Assembly (NCBI RefSeq): GCF_001885945.1
Contig: NZ_JXKQ01000012.1
Coordinates: forward strand, 1 to 47,306
Length of the DNA stretch: 47,306 nt
Reading direction: 5' to 3'
DNA from: Enterococcus hermanniensis
Lineage (GTDB): Bacteria > Bacillota > Bacilli > Lactobacillales > Enterococcaceae
A program made the position numbers and the translations under genes. Shown piece by piece: positions 32,918 through 41,308 of this stretch (the first letter of the stretch is position 1; the number at the start of each line of letters is the position of its first letter). The notes under the pieces were generated by a model. It worked only from the letters and a program-made list of their open reading frames with translations, was not told the origin of the DNA and made no database searches.

Positions 32918-33898
32918 TTAGTTCATTAATGTTTGAGCTGCAGTAATAATTGATAATTTGTAAACATCTTCTTCGTTACAGCCACGAGAAAGATCAGAAA
33001 CTGGTTTATTCAATCCTTGCAAAACTGGACCGATAGCTTCGAATCCACCAAAGCGTTGCGCAATTTTGTAGCCAATGTTTCCTGATTGTAATTCTGGAAA
33101 AACAAAGACAGTTGCTTGTCCGGCTACTTTTGATTCCGGTGCTTTTAATTGAGCAACACCTGGAATATACGCAGCATCAAATTGTAATTCACCATCAATC
33201 AAGTATTCAGGTGCTAAGTCTTGAGCAATTTTAGTTGCTTCAGCGACTTTTTCTACTTCAGGCGCTTTCGCAGAACCTTTCGTTGAAAAACTCATCATCG
33301 CCACTTTTGGTTCAATATCAAATAATTCAGCTGTTTTTGCTGATTCTACTGCAATTTCAGCTAACTCTTGTGCGTTTGGATTCACGTTGATTGCACAATC
33401 TGAGAATAAATATTTTTCTTGATCACGGCCACGCACCATCAAGAAAGCTCCGCTTGTACGGCTAACACCTGGTTTTGTTTTAATGATTTGTAATGCTGGA
33501 CGAACGGTATCTCCTGTTGAATGAATCGCACCAGAGACCATGCCTTCTGTGATTCCCATGTAAGTAAGCATCGTGCCAAAATAATTTTCGTCTTTAAGAA
33601 TCTTTTCAGCATCCTCTTTGCTTACTTTCCCTTTACGGCGTTCAACAAATACCTCTACCATTTCATCCCAACGATCAAAATGATCTGGGTCAATGATCGT
33701 GAAGTTATCTAAAGCGATTCCACGAGCACCCGCAGCTTTTTCAATTTCAGCTAAATTGCCGATTAGAACTGGTTCAACTAATTCTTCTGCTTTTAAGCGA
33801 GATGCGGCACCTAAAATACGAGCATCTGTTGCTTCAGGAAATGCCACTTTGATGTTGCGACGAATAATCTTAAATTTCAAACTATCAAATAATTCCAC
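32918..33898 (-). CDS. pta: phosphate acetyltransferase
   Basis: Interconverts acetyl-CoA and acetyl phosphate; with acetate kinase it gives ATP. 326 residues, the short single-domain type. Seen: KIIRRNIKVAFPEATDARIL, YFGTMLTYMGITEGMVSGAI, TSGAFLMV, CAINVNPNAQELAEIA, MMSFSTKGSAKAPEV and NIGYKIAQRFGGFEAIGPVL. GTG start with GGAGGG 8 nt upstream. Confidence 0.96.
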   Translation of the reverse strand: MELFDSLKFKIIRRNIKVAFPEATDARILGAASRLKAEELVEPVLIGNLAEIEKAAGARGIALDNFTIIDPDHFDRWDEMVEVFVERRKGKVSKEDAEKILKDENYFGTMLTYMGITEGMVSGAIHSTGDTVRPALQIIKTKPGVSRTSGAFLMVRGRDQEKYLFSDCAINVNPNAQELAEIAVESAKTAELFDIEPKVAMMSFSTKGSAKAPEVEKVAEATKIAQDLAPEYLIDGELQFDAAYIPGVAQLKAPESKVAGQATVFVFPELQSGNIGYKIAQRFGGFEAIGPVLQGLNKPVSDLSRGCNEEDVYKLSIITAAQTLMN

Positions 33899-34057
33899 GA
33901 TTAAAACCCTCCAGATATTTATTTCTTATTAATCATACAACAATTCAAGCTAAAAGAAAAGGACAGAATAAAAACTCTGTACTACTAATTAAAATCTAAT
34001 AACTAAAGATAAAAGATGTTTTTATAAAATGTCTATATAACAGAAACCGGTGTCACT

Positions 34058-34738
34058 TTAAACTGTTTCAGGTAACTGCCAATCAATTGGCTTTTCATCC
34101 CATTCAGTTAAAAGCTTGTTTGTTTGTGAAAAAGGTTTCGTCCCAAAAAAACCTCGATGCGCTGACAATGGGGATGGATGGACAGACTTGATAATCGCAT
34201 GTTTAGTCGTATCGATCATTTTTACTTTTTCTTGTGCAGGTTTCCCCCACAAAATAAAAACAATTGGTTTATCTCGTTCATTCAAGCGTTGGATGATCAC
34301 ATCCGTCAGCTGCTCCCAGCCTTTTCCTCGATGGGAATATGCTTGTCCTTCTCGCACAGTCAAAACCGTATTCAATAACAATACACCTTGCTTTGCCCAG
34401 CTGATTAAATTCCCATGTTGAACCGGTGTTATTCCTAAATCACTCTCTAACTCTTTATAGATATTTCTTAATGATGGCGGTATTTTCACTCCTGGTTGAA
34501 CTGAAAATGATAATCCGTGTGCTTGGTTTATGCCATGATAAGGATCTTGTCCCAAAATAACTACTTTCACTTCACTATAAGGTGTTAATTCCAGGGCTTC
34601 AAAAATGTGATACATATCTGGATGAATCTTTTGAGTTTGATATTCTTGTTTTAAAAATTCTCGTAATTGCAAATAATATGGTGCTTGAAATTGATCAGCC
34701 AAAACGTCTTGCCAATCATTGTGGATGATTTCCTTCAT
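34058..34738 (-). CDS. ung: uracil-DNA glycosylase
   Basis: Family 1 UDG removing uracil from DNA, 226 residues. Water-activating motif GQDPYHG with catalytic Asp (about 63-69), [32 protein letters not shown] and the DNA-intercalating [16 protein letters not shown] 34738 has AGGAGTG at good spacing; a GTG three codons earlier overlaps it. Confidence 0.96.
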   Translation of the reverse strand: MKEIIHNDWQDVLADQFQAPYYLQLREFLKQEYQTQKIHPDMYHIFEALELTPYSEVKVVILGQDPYHGINQAHGLSFSVQPGVKIPPSLRNIYKELESDLGITPVQHGNLISWAKQGVLLLNTVLTVREGQAYSHRGKGWEQLTDVIIQRLNERDKPIVFILWGKPAQEKVKMIDTTKHAIIKSVHPSPLSAHRGFFGTKPFSQTNKLLTEWDEKPIDWQLPETV

Positions 34739-34916
34739 CGTGCACACTCCTATTCTTTTTGATAGATAATGTTACTTTTTAATATTATTAGCACAGTTAT
34801 TTTAAATGTAAAATAGCCGGCAACTAATTCTTTATAAAGAATCAAAACGAAGTCGGTTTCCGCTTTGAGAATATGGTACACTAACTATGACTGATAAGAA
34901 AGCTAGGTGAATAATT

Positions 34917-35786
34917 TTGATAAAACTCATTGCCTCTGATATGGACGGTACACTGTTAAACGATCAATTACAAGTTTCGAATAAAAATATCGAAGCCATT
35001 CAAAAAGCTCAAACACACGGAATCGAATTTATTACCGCTACAGGACGCGGTGTCAGCCATGCGATCATTTCCTTGGATCGTGCTAATATCCATGTGCCGA
35101 TGATTCTCTTGAACGGTGCTCAAGTAGTTAACGCAAAACGCGAAACGATTTTCACGATTCCCATCGGTAAAGAACGCACCCGTGCTGTTTTAGATGCTTT
35201 AGACCGTGCGGATCTTTATTATGAAGTTTTCACTGCTGACCATGTATATTCTGAGAACCAACCTGAACGAATTGATTTTATCTCCGGACACTTATTAAAA
35301 AAAGTTCCCGGATTATCCAAAAAAATGGCGATTGCTGTTTCTTCGGAACATTTAGCATTAACTCCATTAACTTATGTTGACAATATCAGGCAAGTCTTAC
35401 AAGAAACGGATGAAGAAGTTTTAAAAATCATTGCTTTCGATAAGCATGGTCCTGAAACACTTAAAGCTGCCACTTTAGAGTTAGAAAAAATTGGTAACTT
35501 AGCGATTGCTGCTTCTGAATTAACAAATATCGAAATCAATCATGAAGATGCCCAAAAAGGGATTGCTTTGAAACAATTTGCTGAACAACGTGGTTTTAGT
35601 GCAGATCAAGTAATGGCAGTTGGAGATAATTTTAATGATGTAACCATGCTGCGTTATGCCGGTGAAAGCTTCGCTATGGGCAACGCAGTTGATGAAATCA
35701 AACAAGTCGCAAAACATGTCACTGATACAAACGAAGAAAATGGTGTAGCCACGGCAATTGAACGGGTCCTTTCTGAAGAGTTATAA
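34917..35786 (+). CDS. Cof-type HAD family phosphatase
   Basis: 289 residues. HAD motif I ASDMDGTLLNDQ (nucleophile Asp9), TATGRG (II), then the C2B cap (about 80-195), QKGIALKQF (Lys, III) and VGDNFNDVTML (IV). Such enzymes dephosphorylate sugar phosphates or nucleotides; the substrate is not clear. TTG start with AGGTGA upstream. The LURP-one gene follows by 20 nt. Confidence 0.92.
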   Translation: MIKLIASDMDGTLLNDQLQVSNKNIEAIQKAQTHGIEFITATGRGVSHAIISLDRANIHVPMILLNGAQVVNAKRETIFTIPIGKERTRAVLDALDRADLYYEVFTADHVYSENQPERIDFISGHLLKKVPGLSKKMAIAVSSEHLALTPLTYVDNIRQVLQETDEEVLKIIAFDKHGPETLKAATLELEKIGNLAIAASELTNIEINHEDAQKGIALKQFAEQRGFSADQVMAVGDNFNDVTMLRYAGESFAMGNAVDEIKQVAKHVTDTNEENGVATAIERVLSEEL

Positions 35787-35806
35787 TTAGAAGGTGTGAA
35801 GCAAGA

Positions 35807-36328
35807 ATGACCGAATTTTTTATTCAAGAGAAACAACTAAGCTCAGTAACTCGAACTATCGTTAAAGACAATAAAGGAAAACCTTTATATCTGATGGTCG
35901 GCCACTGGGGACGCAAAGGAAATGTTTTATCGCTTTATGCAATGGATGGACAGATAGTTGCGTACATTAAGCAAGCAAGTGTCATTTTAGGTCGGAAATT
36001 TGAAATCTATTATGACCAAACAAAAGTAGGTGTTTTGCATAAAATTTTTCATTGGCCTGGAGATTTTTATTATATCAAGCAGCTTCATTGGGCTGTTTAT
36101 GGGGACATTTATAATCATAAATACAAAATCAACCATTTCAATCAAAATGTCATGACAATGGATAAAGCGACCCTTCTAACTGGTGACTATTATGTTTTAG
36201 ACATCGCAAAGCAATCCGATGCACCAGTTGCCATTTGTGTAGCAGCCGTCATGGATTACTGGCTTTACAATCGTAATAAGCAAGCAGAACCTGATCCTAT
36301 TTTCGAAGTGACTTTTTCTCAAAATTAA
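35807..36328 (+). CDS. LURP-one-related (YxjI/Tubby-like) protein
   Basis: 173 residues, soluble, beta-rich. The pattern FFIQEKQLSSVTRTIVKDN, then a short kinase-like-looking LGRKFEIYYDQTKVGVL and the C-terminal YYVLDIAKQSDAPVAICV, fits the LOR/YxjI family (tubby-like barrel). Function of bacterial members is unknown; phospholipid binding is one suggestion. Probably co-transcribed with the HAD gene. Confidence 0.8.
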   Translation: MTEFFIQEKQLSSVTRTIVKDNKGKPLYLMVGHWGRKGNVLSLYAMDGQIVAYIKQASVILGRKFEIYYDQTKVGVLHKIFHWPGDFYYIKQLHWAVYGDIYNHKYKINHFNQNVMTMDKATLLTGDYYVLDIAKQSDAPVAICVAAVMDYWLYNRNKQAEPDPIFEVTFSQN

Positions 36329-36363
36329 AACAGCAAAGCCAATTTGGCTTTGCTGTTTTTTTT
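36326..36363. terminator. bidirectional terminator between the LURP-one and GNAT genes
   Basis: Stem AACAGCAAAGCC / GGCTTTGCTGTT with A/T tails, 4-5-nt loop. Confidence 0.88.
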
Positions 36364-36943
36364 AGCTTCTATCTCTAGGCTTTACCTTACGCTGCATGTG
36401 GTCGTACAAATGTCCACTAATCGTAATCTCACCCACATCTTTAAATCCATCACGCAGGTACAAACGTTTAGCATTGGGATTTCCACGATCGACGTTTAAC
36501 CCAATCGTTTCTTGTCCTTCATGGGTAGCTAAACGATCAACTGCGGTCAATAATTTTGAACCGATTCCTTGACCACGGAATTTTTCATCTACCGCAATAG
36601 AATCCAAATACCATTCATTCGGAAAAGCTTCCGGATCAATAAACATTTTAATATTTTCATCTAGACCTTGAGCAGCTAGATATTTTTCTAATGGTAAATC
36701 AATGATTGGTTCTTGTGTTGCGGGATAGCCAAATACCGCGCCAGCTATTTCTCCATCTATTTCTGCCACTAATCCACGAGCATATCCATATCGATATGTT
36801 GGATCAGCCACACAAGCAGCAATCATTTCTAATGCTTTTTCTTCTCCAAACTCATCCAAAAAATCTAATTCCATATCTTTTAAAATAACCAAAACTAATT
36901 TAGCGACAGCTGTGCCGTCTTCTTTTTTTGCAAATCGAATCAT
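36362..36943 (-). CDS. GNAT family N-acetyltransferase
   Basis: 193 residues. Acetyl-CoA site: LDSIAVDEKFRGQGIGSKLL (about 118-137, the R/Q-x-x-G-x-G loop) followed by GLNVDRGNPNAKRLYLRDGF. The N-terminal half holds the less conserved acceptor-binding part (VLVILKDMELDFLDEFGE). Target unknown. AGAGAGG before the ATG; single gene, convergent with the LURP-one gene. Confidence 0.9.
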   Translation of the reverse strand: MIRFAKKEDGTAVAKLVLVILKDMELDFLDEFGEEKALEMIAACVADPTYRYGYARGLVAEIDGEIAGAVFGYPATQEPIIDLPLEKYLAAQGLDENIKMFIDPEAFPNEWYLDSIAVDEKFRGQGIGSKLLTAVDRLATHEGQETIGLNVDRGNPNAKRLYLRDGFKDVGEITISGHLYDHMQRKVKPRDRS

Positions 36944-37071
36944 TTTAAAGCCTCTCTTTTAATAACGTTAATTTCTATTATTATAGTGTAACACGAGAAT
37001 TATTTTTGTGAAAGTCACCTGACTATATAATTTATATAAGATTTGCTATGATGGCTTTGGGAGGAAAAACA

Positions 37072-38142
37072 ATGAAAAAAGGACTAAAAATTATTCTTGC
37101 TTGTTTATTGGTACTCGTTTTAATCGTGGGTGGCTATTTATTTTATCTATTTATAAGTTATGATCGTTTACCCGACGATTTGACCCTCAAACCTGACAAT
37201 CAAAATCAAACAACCTTAAAAACACAAAAAAAATATCGGGCTATGAGTCATAATATCGGTTATGGTTCCTATCCGCCAAGTTACAGTTTCTTTATGGATG
37301 GCGGCGACTATTCCCGCGCGTACAATCAAGAAACGGTGAAAGAAAACATGCAAGGGATCGTCAAAACAACCAAAGAACTTGAACCAACACTCGCTTTTTA
37401 TCAAGAAGTTGATCAAGACGGTGATCGTTCACAGCACGTTGATGAAGTTGCATGGTTAAAAACACACTTAAATAGTTACAATAGTTTATATGGACAAAAC
37501 TACGATTCTGCCTATTTATTCTATCCCTTTGATCAACCAATCGGCAAAGCGTCTTCCGGGCTTGTTACTCTCAGTAAAGCTGAGATCACTAGCAGTAAAC
37601 GGTATTCTTTGCCCATCGAAACGAATTTCAATAAATTCTTTGATTTAGACCGAGCTTTCACAGTAAGTCGAATCCCTGTTGCTAACAATCGCGAATTTAT
37701 TGCTATCAACACACACTTATCTGCCTTTACAAAAGATCGGTCTATCCAAACAGCCCAGTTGAAAAAAATTTTTACTGTGATGGAATCAGAATATAAAAAA
37801 GGCAATTATGTGATGGTTGCTGGTGACTATAATCATGATGTTTTAGGCAATAGCCCAGATGTCTTTCACACGAGTAAAAAAAGAGAAACTTGGACGCATC
37901 CTTTCCCTAAAGATGAATTACCGGAAGGCTTTCAAATTCCGGTTGGAAACTTAGCGGAAGAAAAGATCCCTTCAGCTCGAGCTTTGAACGAACCGTATCA
38001 AAAAAATAAAACGATGACGACCTTGATCGATGGCTTCATTCTTTCTGACAATATCACCGTCGATGACGTCCACGTAAAAAATATGGCATTTCGCTATTCT
38101 GATCATAATCCAATTTATTTGGATTTTCGTCTCAATCAATAA
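37072..38142 (+). CDS. membrane-anchored endonuclease/exonuclease/phosphatase family protein
   Basis: 356 residues: an N-terminal transmembrane helix (about 5-27), then an EEP domain outside the membrane. Metal/catalytic points: MSHNIGYG (Asn), FYQEVDQDGD (Glu), INTHLSAF (His), AGDYNHD (Asp/Asn) and SDHNPIYL (His). The fold is shared by DNase I, sphingomyelinases and inositol phosphatases; the substrate cannot be told. ATG 37072 follows GGGAGGA; an ATG at 37048 precedes the ribosome site and is unlikely. Confidence 0.87.
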   Translation: MKKGLKIILACLLVLVLIVGGYLFYLFISYDRLPDDLTLKPDNQNQTTLKTQKKYRAMSHNIGYGSYPPSYSFFMDGGDYSRAYNQETVKENMQGIVKTTKELEPTLAFYQEVDQDGDRSQHVDEVAWLKTHLNSYNSLYGQNYDSAYLFYPFDQPIGKASSGLVTLSKAEITSSKRYSLPIETNFNKFFDLDRAFTVSRIPVANNREFIAINTHLSAFTKDRSIQTAQLKKIFTVMESEYKKGNYVMVAGDYNHDVLGNSPDVFHTSKKRETWTHPFPKDELPEGFQIPVGNLAEEKIPSARALNEPYQKNKTMTTLIDGFILSDNITVDDVHVKNMAFRYSDHNPIYLDFRLNQ

Positions 38143-38181
38143 TAAAAAGGACATTCAAATCATTTTGAATGTCCTTTTTTA
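38143..38181. terminator. bidirectional terminator after the EEP gene
   Basis: Stem AAAAGGACATTCAAA / TTTGAATGTCCTTTT, 4-nt loop, T run on both strands. Confidence 0.88.
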
Positions 38182-38183
38182 TT

Positions 38184-38555
38184 TCAAATGATCGTCCAAC
38201 CATTATCGCGATTATTTTTAGCGTTCTCTTCTGCTTTAAGAACTCTGCGAAAAAGATCATCCATCTCTTCTTCTAATTCTGCTTTAATCAATTGTTCCGT
38301 CCAAAATACTTTGTCTTTTAACGGTAAATAATCTAATCTTTGAATTTTCCAGATATAAGAACGCAAATGTTTAAATAATTTTTGTTGAATCAGCTTCAAA
38401 TGATGCTCGCCATCATCAATGATTTTGACCAATTCATCCAATTCTGAATAAGATTTACTTTCAGCTACTTTTTGACGATAAATTTCTTTCGTCTCTTCTG
38501 TGCTATAGATCAAGTCTGCTATTTTTACATAAATTTTTTCTTTGATTTCCTTCAT
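38184..38555 (-). CDS. small all-helical hypothetical protein with GA-like repeats
   Basis: 123 residues with no signal peptide, so probably cytoplasmic. It seems to hold two similar three-helix units: about 10-47 (KIADLIYSTEETKEIYRQ, then SKSYSELDELVKIID) and about 72-110 (IQRLDYLPLKDKVFWTEQLI, then EEEMDDLFRRVL). The pattern L-x-x-L-s-x-e-x-K-x-x-y...A-x-s-x-x-E-L-D-x-L-V recalls GA (albumin-binding) and related helical modules. No function assigned. Lies downstream of the surface-protein gene, after its terminator. AAGGG upstream. Confidence 0.65.
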   Translation of the reverse strand: MKEIKEKIYVKIADLIYSTEETKEIYRQKVAESKSYSELDELVKIIDDGEHHLKLIQQKLFKHLRSYIWKIQRLDYLPLKDKVFWTEQLIKAELEEEMDDLFRRVLKAEENAKNNRDNGWTII

Positions 38556-38623
38556 GAATGACTGCCCTTCACTTCTAAGTTATTCAAGAGCTCATATCGT
38601 CTTAGCCCTATTTCCTTTTTCGT

Positions 38624-38666
38624 AAAAAAGCAATCACTGAAGCAATTTGCCTCAGTGATTGCTTTT
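38624..38666 (-). terminator. intrinsic terminator of the surface-protein gene
   Basis: Stem AAAGCAATCACTGA / TCAGTGATTGCTTT with an 11-nt loop; T run on the minus strand. Confidence 0.85.
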
Positions 38667-38669
38667 ATC

Positions 38670-40829
38670 CTAAATAGAATATTTTCTCTTTAATAAAGCA
38701 GCACCTGAAAAACCAATCAATCCCATGCCCAGCAAGGCTAGCGCTAAACTTTCAGCTTCACCAGTTTGCGGCAATTCTTTCGTTGAATCAGCGTTTACTT
38801 TTTTATACTCTTTAATATAACTACTTTTCGCCGCAGTTGTTACATTTCCTACTCCAGCATTACTAGTAGCTTTATCATTGCTTTGATTATTATTCTGTGT
38901 CACAGTAGTTGATCCATTGTTCAGATCTTTATCACCTGTTACGGGTTCTTCTTTTGGTTCTTCTTTTGGTTCTTCTTTTGGTTCTTCTTTTGGTTTTTCC
39001 TCAGTTAATACTAGAGCAAAGCCCGCATCATACCCTTGCTGATAACTTTCAGTTTTGCCAATATTTGGATCTTTTTGTTTATTCAATTTAAGATCGTTAA
39101 ATCCAATTTTTAAGCCTGCTAAGTAATCAACAGCTTTCTCTAAAGTCTCTGATTTTGCTTTTATTTCAGCTTTAGCAATACTAATTTCTTCTTTTAATGC
39201 AGCTATATTTTCTTTAATTTCAGTGATTTCACTTTGAAGGCGTTCCATTTCAGCCTTAGCTGTCGCAAGTGCTTGTTTTGCTTGGTCATACTTTTCTTGT
39301 TGTGCTGTTAATTCTTTTTTAGCATCAGCAATCGTTTGATTCGCAAAATCAATAGCTGGCTGCCAATAGTCTTTAGCTTCCTCTAATTCTATGTTTTTTT
39401 CTGCTACTTCAGATTTTATAGCATCAATCGTATCTTGCGAGTCAGCTAGAGCAGTAGCACTTTCTTTAATTGCCTCATCAGCAGCAGCTACCACAATTGT
39501 TCGATCTTTGATTGCTTGATCCTTTTCAGCCTGTGCATCGTACATTTCACTGATCTTTACTTCTTGATTTTGGTAAGCTGATTGACAAGCTTCTTCAGCC
39601 TCGGTAATCAGCTGCGCCGCTTGATCTTTGATCGCTTGCGCCTCAGTAATTTTTCCATTCATTACTTGTTCAGTCGTTTGTTGATCAATCAATGTCTGCT
39701 GGTACGCTGCTGCCGCATCATTTTTTTCAGCTATTGCATTAGCAACAGCAGCTTTGGCCGCCTCGTTTCGATCATTTTCAGTGGCTACTGCTGTATTGAA
39801 TGTCAGCAATCGGTTGTTGAGCTGCACTAATTCCGCTTCTACCGTCCTTAATTCCGCTTGTTTGGAAGTATATTCGGGATTGCTTGCATCCAGCTCTGCT
39901 AATTCAGCAGTCAAAATTGTGATTTCTTGCAATACCTGCCCTCGAGTATTTTCTAGCATATTGATTTGTGGTACAGCATATGCTAATACAGCTTCATAAA
40001 CTTTTTGTACTTGCTCAGCAGCTGCTTGTGCACTACTTTGAGCTACTTGTTTATTTTCAAAAACTGATAAGGCCGCTTCTACTGCTTCTGTAGCTGCTAC
40101 TTTTTCTGCATTCGCCTCAGCGATTATTCCATCTTGCGCGTTGATATTTTGGACAACTTGTTGCAAATTAATTTCTACTTCTTGAATCAATCTTTCTGAA
40201 TCATAAAAGTCAGTGACCGCTTGTTGATATGCTCCTTCTGCAGCTTGGACTTTAGCCTCCGCTTTCTGAATCTCGACTTGCTTTTCTGAGACTAATTCGT
40301 CATGCAACCCTTTTTGCTTATCATATCCTACTTGTGCGTCTTTTAAGGCTGCGTTTGCTTCATCAACAGCTACTTGCTTTTCTGCAATTTTTTCTTCAAT
40401 AGTTTTCAGTTCATTTTCTGCCGTAAGTACCGCATCATCATGAGACTTTTGTGCTGCTACTAACGCTTTTTCTTCCCCTACTAATTCGGCTTCAAGCTCA
40501 GTTATTTGCTCTTTAGCCACCGCTAATGCACTTTTTAGACTACTAATAGTTTCTTTTGCATCCATAATTGCTTGTTTTTCTTTATTTTTTAATTCAACTA
40601 ATTTTTCTTTCGCTACTGCTAACTCTTCTTTTGCGTGTTGAATTGCTGCAATAGCCACATTTTCTAGTTCTATATATTTCTTTTCATCATACACGTAAAT
40701 AAGCGTTTTCGCTTTTTCTGTTACTTTAATAGGTGTGACCTCTTTTGCTTGACTTGACAATGGTGCCGCTGCAATAGAACTTAATGTTGCTGAAACTACT
40801 AGCGATTGCAAAAAAAACTTTTTTTTCAA
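38670..40829 (-). CDS. LPQTG-anchored coiled-coil surface protein
   Basis: 719 residues. Signal peptide (about 1-28, cleavage near SSQA-KE, no YSIRK motif). Residues about 45-600 are Ala/Glu/Lys/Gln-rich and almost wholly helical, with heptads typical of a long coiled-coil stalk. Then come a YQQGYDAGF motif (about 600), four KEEP-type repeats, a Ser/Thr/Asn-rich wall-spanning part and a sortase signal: LPQTG (686-690), hydrophobic stretch, KRKYSI. It would be linked to peptidoglycan by sortase. Ligand unknown; it resembles adhesin stalks in general. TTG start with AAGGAGAG upstream. Confidence 0.92.
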   Translation of the reverse strand: MKKKFFLQSLVVSATLSSIAAAPLSSQAKEVTPIKVTEKAKTLIYVYDEKKYIELENVAIAAIQHAKEELAVAKEKLVELKNKEKQAIMDAKETISSLKSALAVAKEQITELEAELVGEEKALVAAQKSHDDAVLTAENELKTIEEKIAEKQVAVDEANAALKDAQVGYDKQKGLHDELVSEKQVEIQKAEAKVQAAEGAYQQAVTDFYDSERLIQEVEINLQQVVQNINAQDGIIAEANAEKVAATEAVEAALSVFENKQVAQSSAQAAAEQVQKVYEAVLAYAVPQINMLENTRGQVLQEITILTAELAELDASNPEYTSKQAELRTVEAELVQLNNRLLTFNTAVATENDRNEAAKAAVANAIAEKNDAAAAYQQTLIDQQTTEQVMNGKITEAQAIKDQAAQLITEAEEACQSAYQNQEVKISEMYDAQAEKDQAIKDRTIVVAAADEAIKESATALADSQDTIDAIKSEVAEKNIELEEAKDYWQPAIDFANQTIADAKKELTAQQEKYDQAKQALATAKAEMERLQSEITEIKENIAALKEEISIAKAEIKAKSETLEKAVDYLAGLKIGFNDLKLNKQKDPNIGKTESYQQGYDAGFALVLTEEKPKEEPKEEPKEEPKEEPVTGDKDLNNGSTTVTQNNNQSNDKATSNAGVGNVTTAAKSSYIKEYKKVNADSTKELPQTGEAESLALALLGMGLIGFSGAALLKRKYSI
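38944..38991 (-). repeat. 12-bp tandem repeat in the surface-protein gene
   Basis: Four identical copies of GGTTCTTCTTTT (plus strand), coding Glu-Glu-Pro-Lys units. A repeat of this kind can change copy number by slippage without breaking the frame. Confidence 0.9.
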
Positions 40830-41252
40830 AATTTATCTCTCCTTTTTTTTAGACTCCAACCAACAATTGTCAAATGACCTTCCTAAAATACTTATGTTCA
40901 CTCTTTTCAAAAAGTTCACATCAAAAATTGAAAACTATCATTTTCACTACAAAATAAAACTAAAACGATTTTATAAATTTCTTTTTAATAACACTTTGGA
41001 TTATACCATCTTTATAAAGCCTAATAAATTCATCTTTTTAATTTTTCGTAAAAGATTGAAATACATTGATATAAAGCTTTTTTACTTCAAAAAATTATTT
41101 GTTGATTGAAAATAAAAAATAAATAAGATAACAAATAGTAGAGATAAACAATAATAATATTAAAATAAAAAATCCCCCTTCTTTTAATATTAATTGTTCT
41201 GAAAACTATAAACAGATTTCTTTTATTTTTTATAGCTTATTTGACTATGCAC
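40830..41252. other. AT-rich intergenic region before the surface-protein gene
   Basis: About 420 nt, extremely AT-rich. It should carry the promoter of the minus-strand surface-protein gene. A TTGACA lies about 40 nt upstream but with no fair -10; TTTTTG-N17-TATTTT farther up is weak. No RNA gene recognised. Confidence 0.4.
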
Positions 41253-41298
41253 AAAAAAAGTAGAAGTGCTTGCTAAAATAGCAAGCACTTCTACTTTG
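41253..41298 (-). terminator. intrinsic terminator of mvaE
   Basis: Very strong stem AAAGTAGAAGTGCTTGCTA / TAGCAAGCACTTCTACTTT with a 2-nt loop and T run on the minus strand. Confidence 0.9.
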
Positions 41299-41308
41299 AT
41301 GTTATCTA

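Noticed and set aside
38944-38991. Short direct repeats resembling a CRISPR array
   Set aside because: The units are 12 bp, adjacent with no spacers, and in frame within a surface-protein gene.
40867-41109. Open plus-strand frame of 80 codons before the surface-protein gene
   Set aside because: No ribosome site, product is almost all Lys/Phe/Ile/Leu as expected from AT-rich noncoding DNA, and it lies across the surface-gene promoter region.
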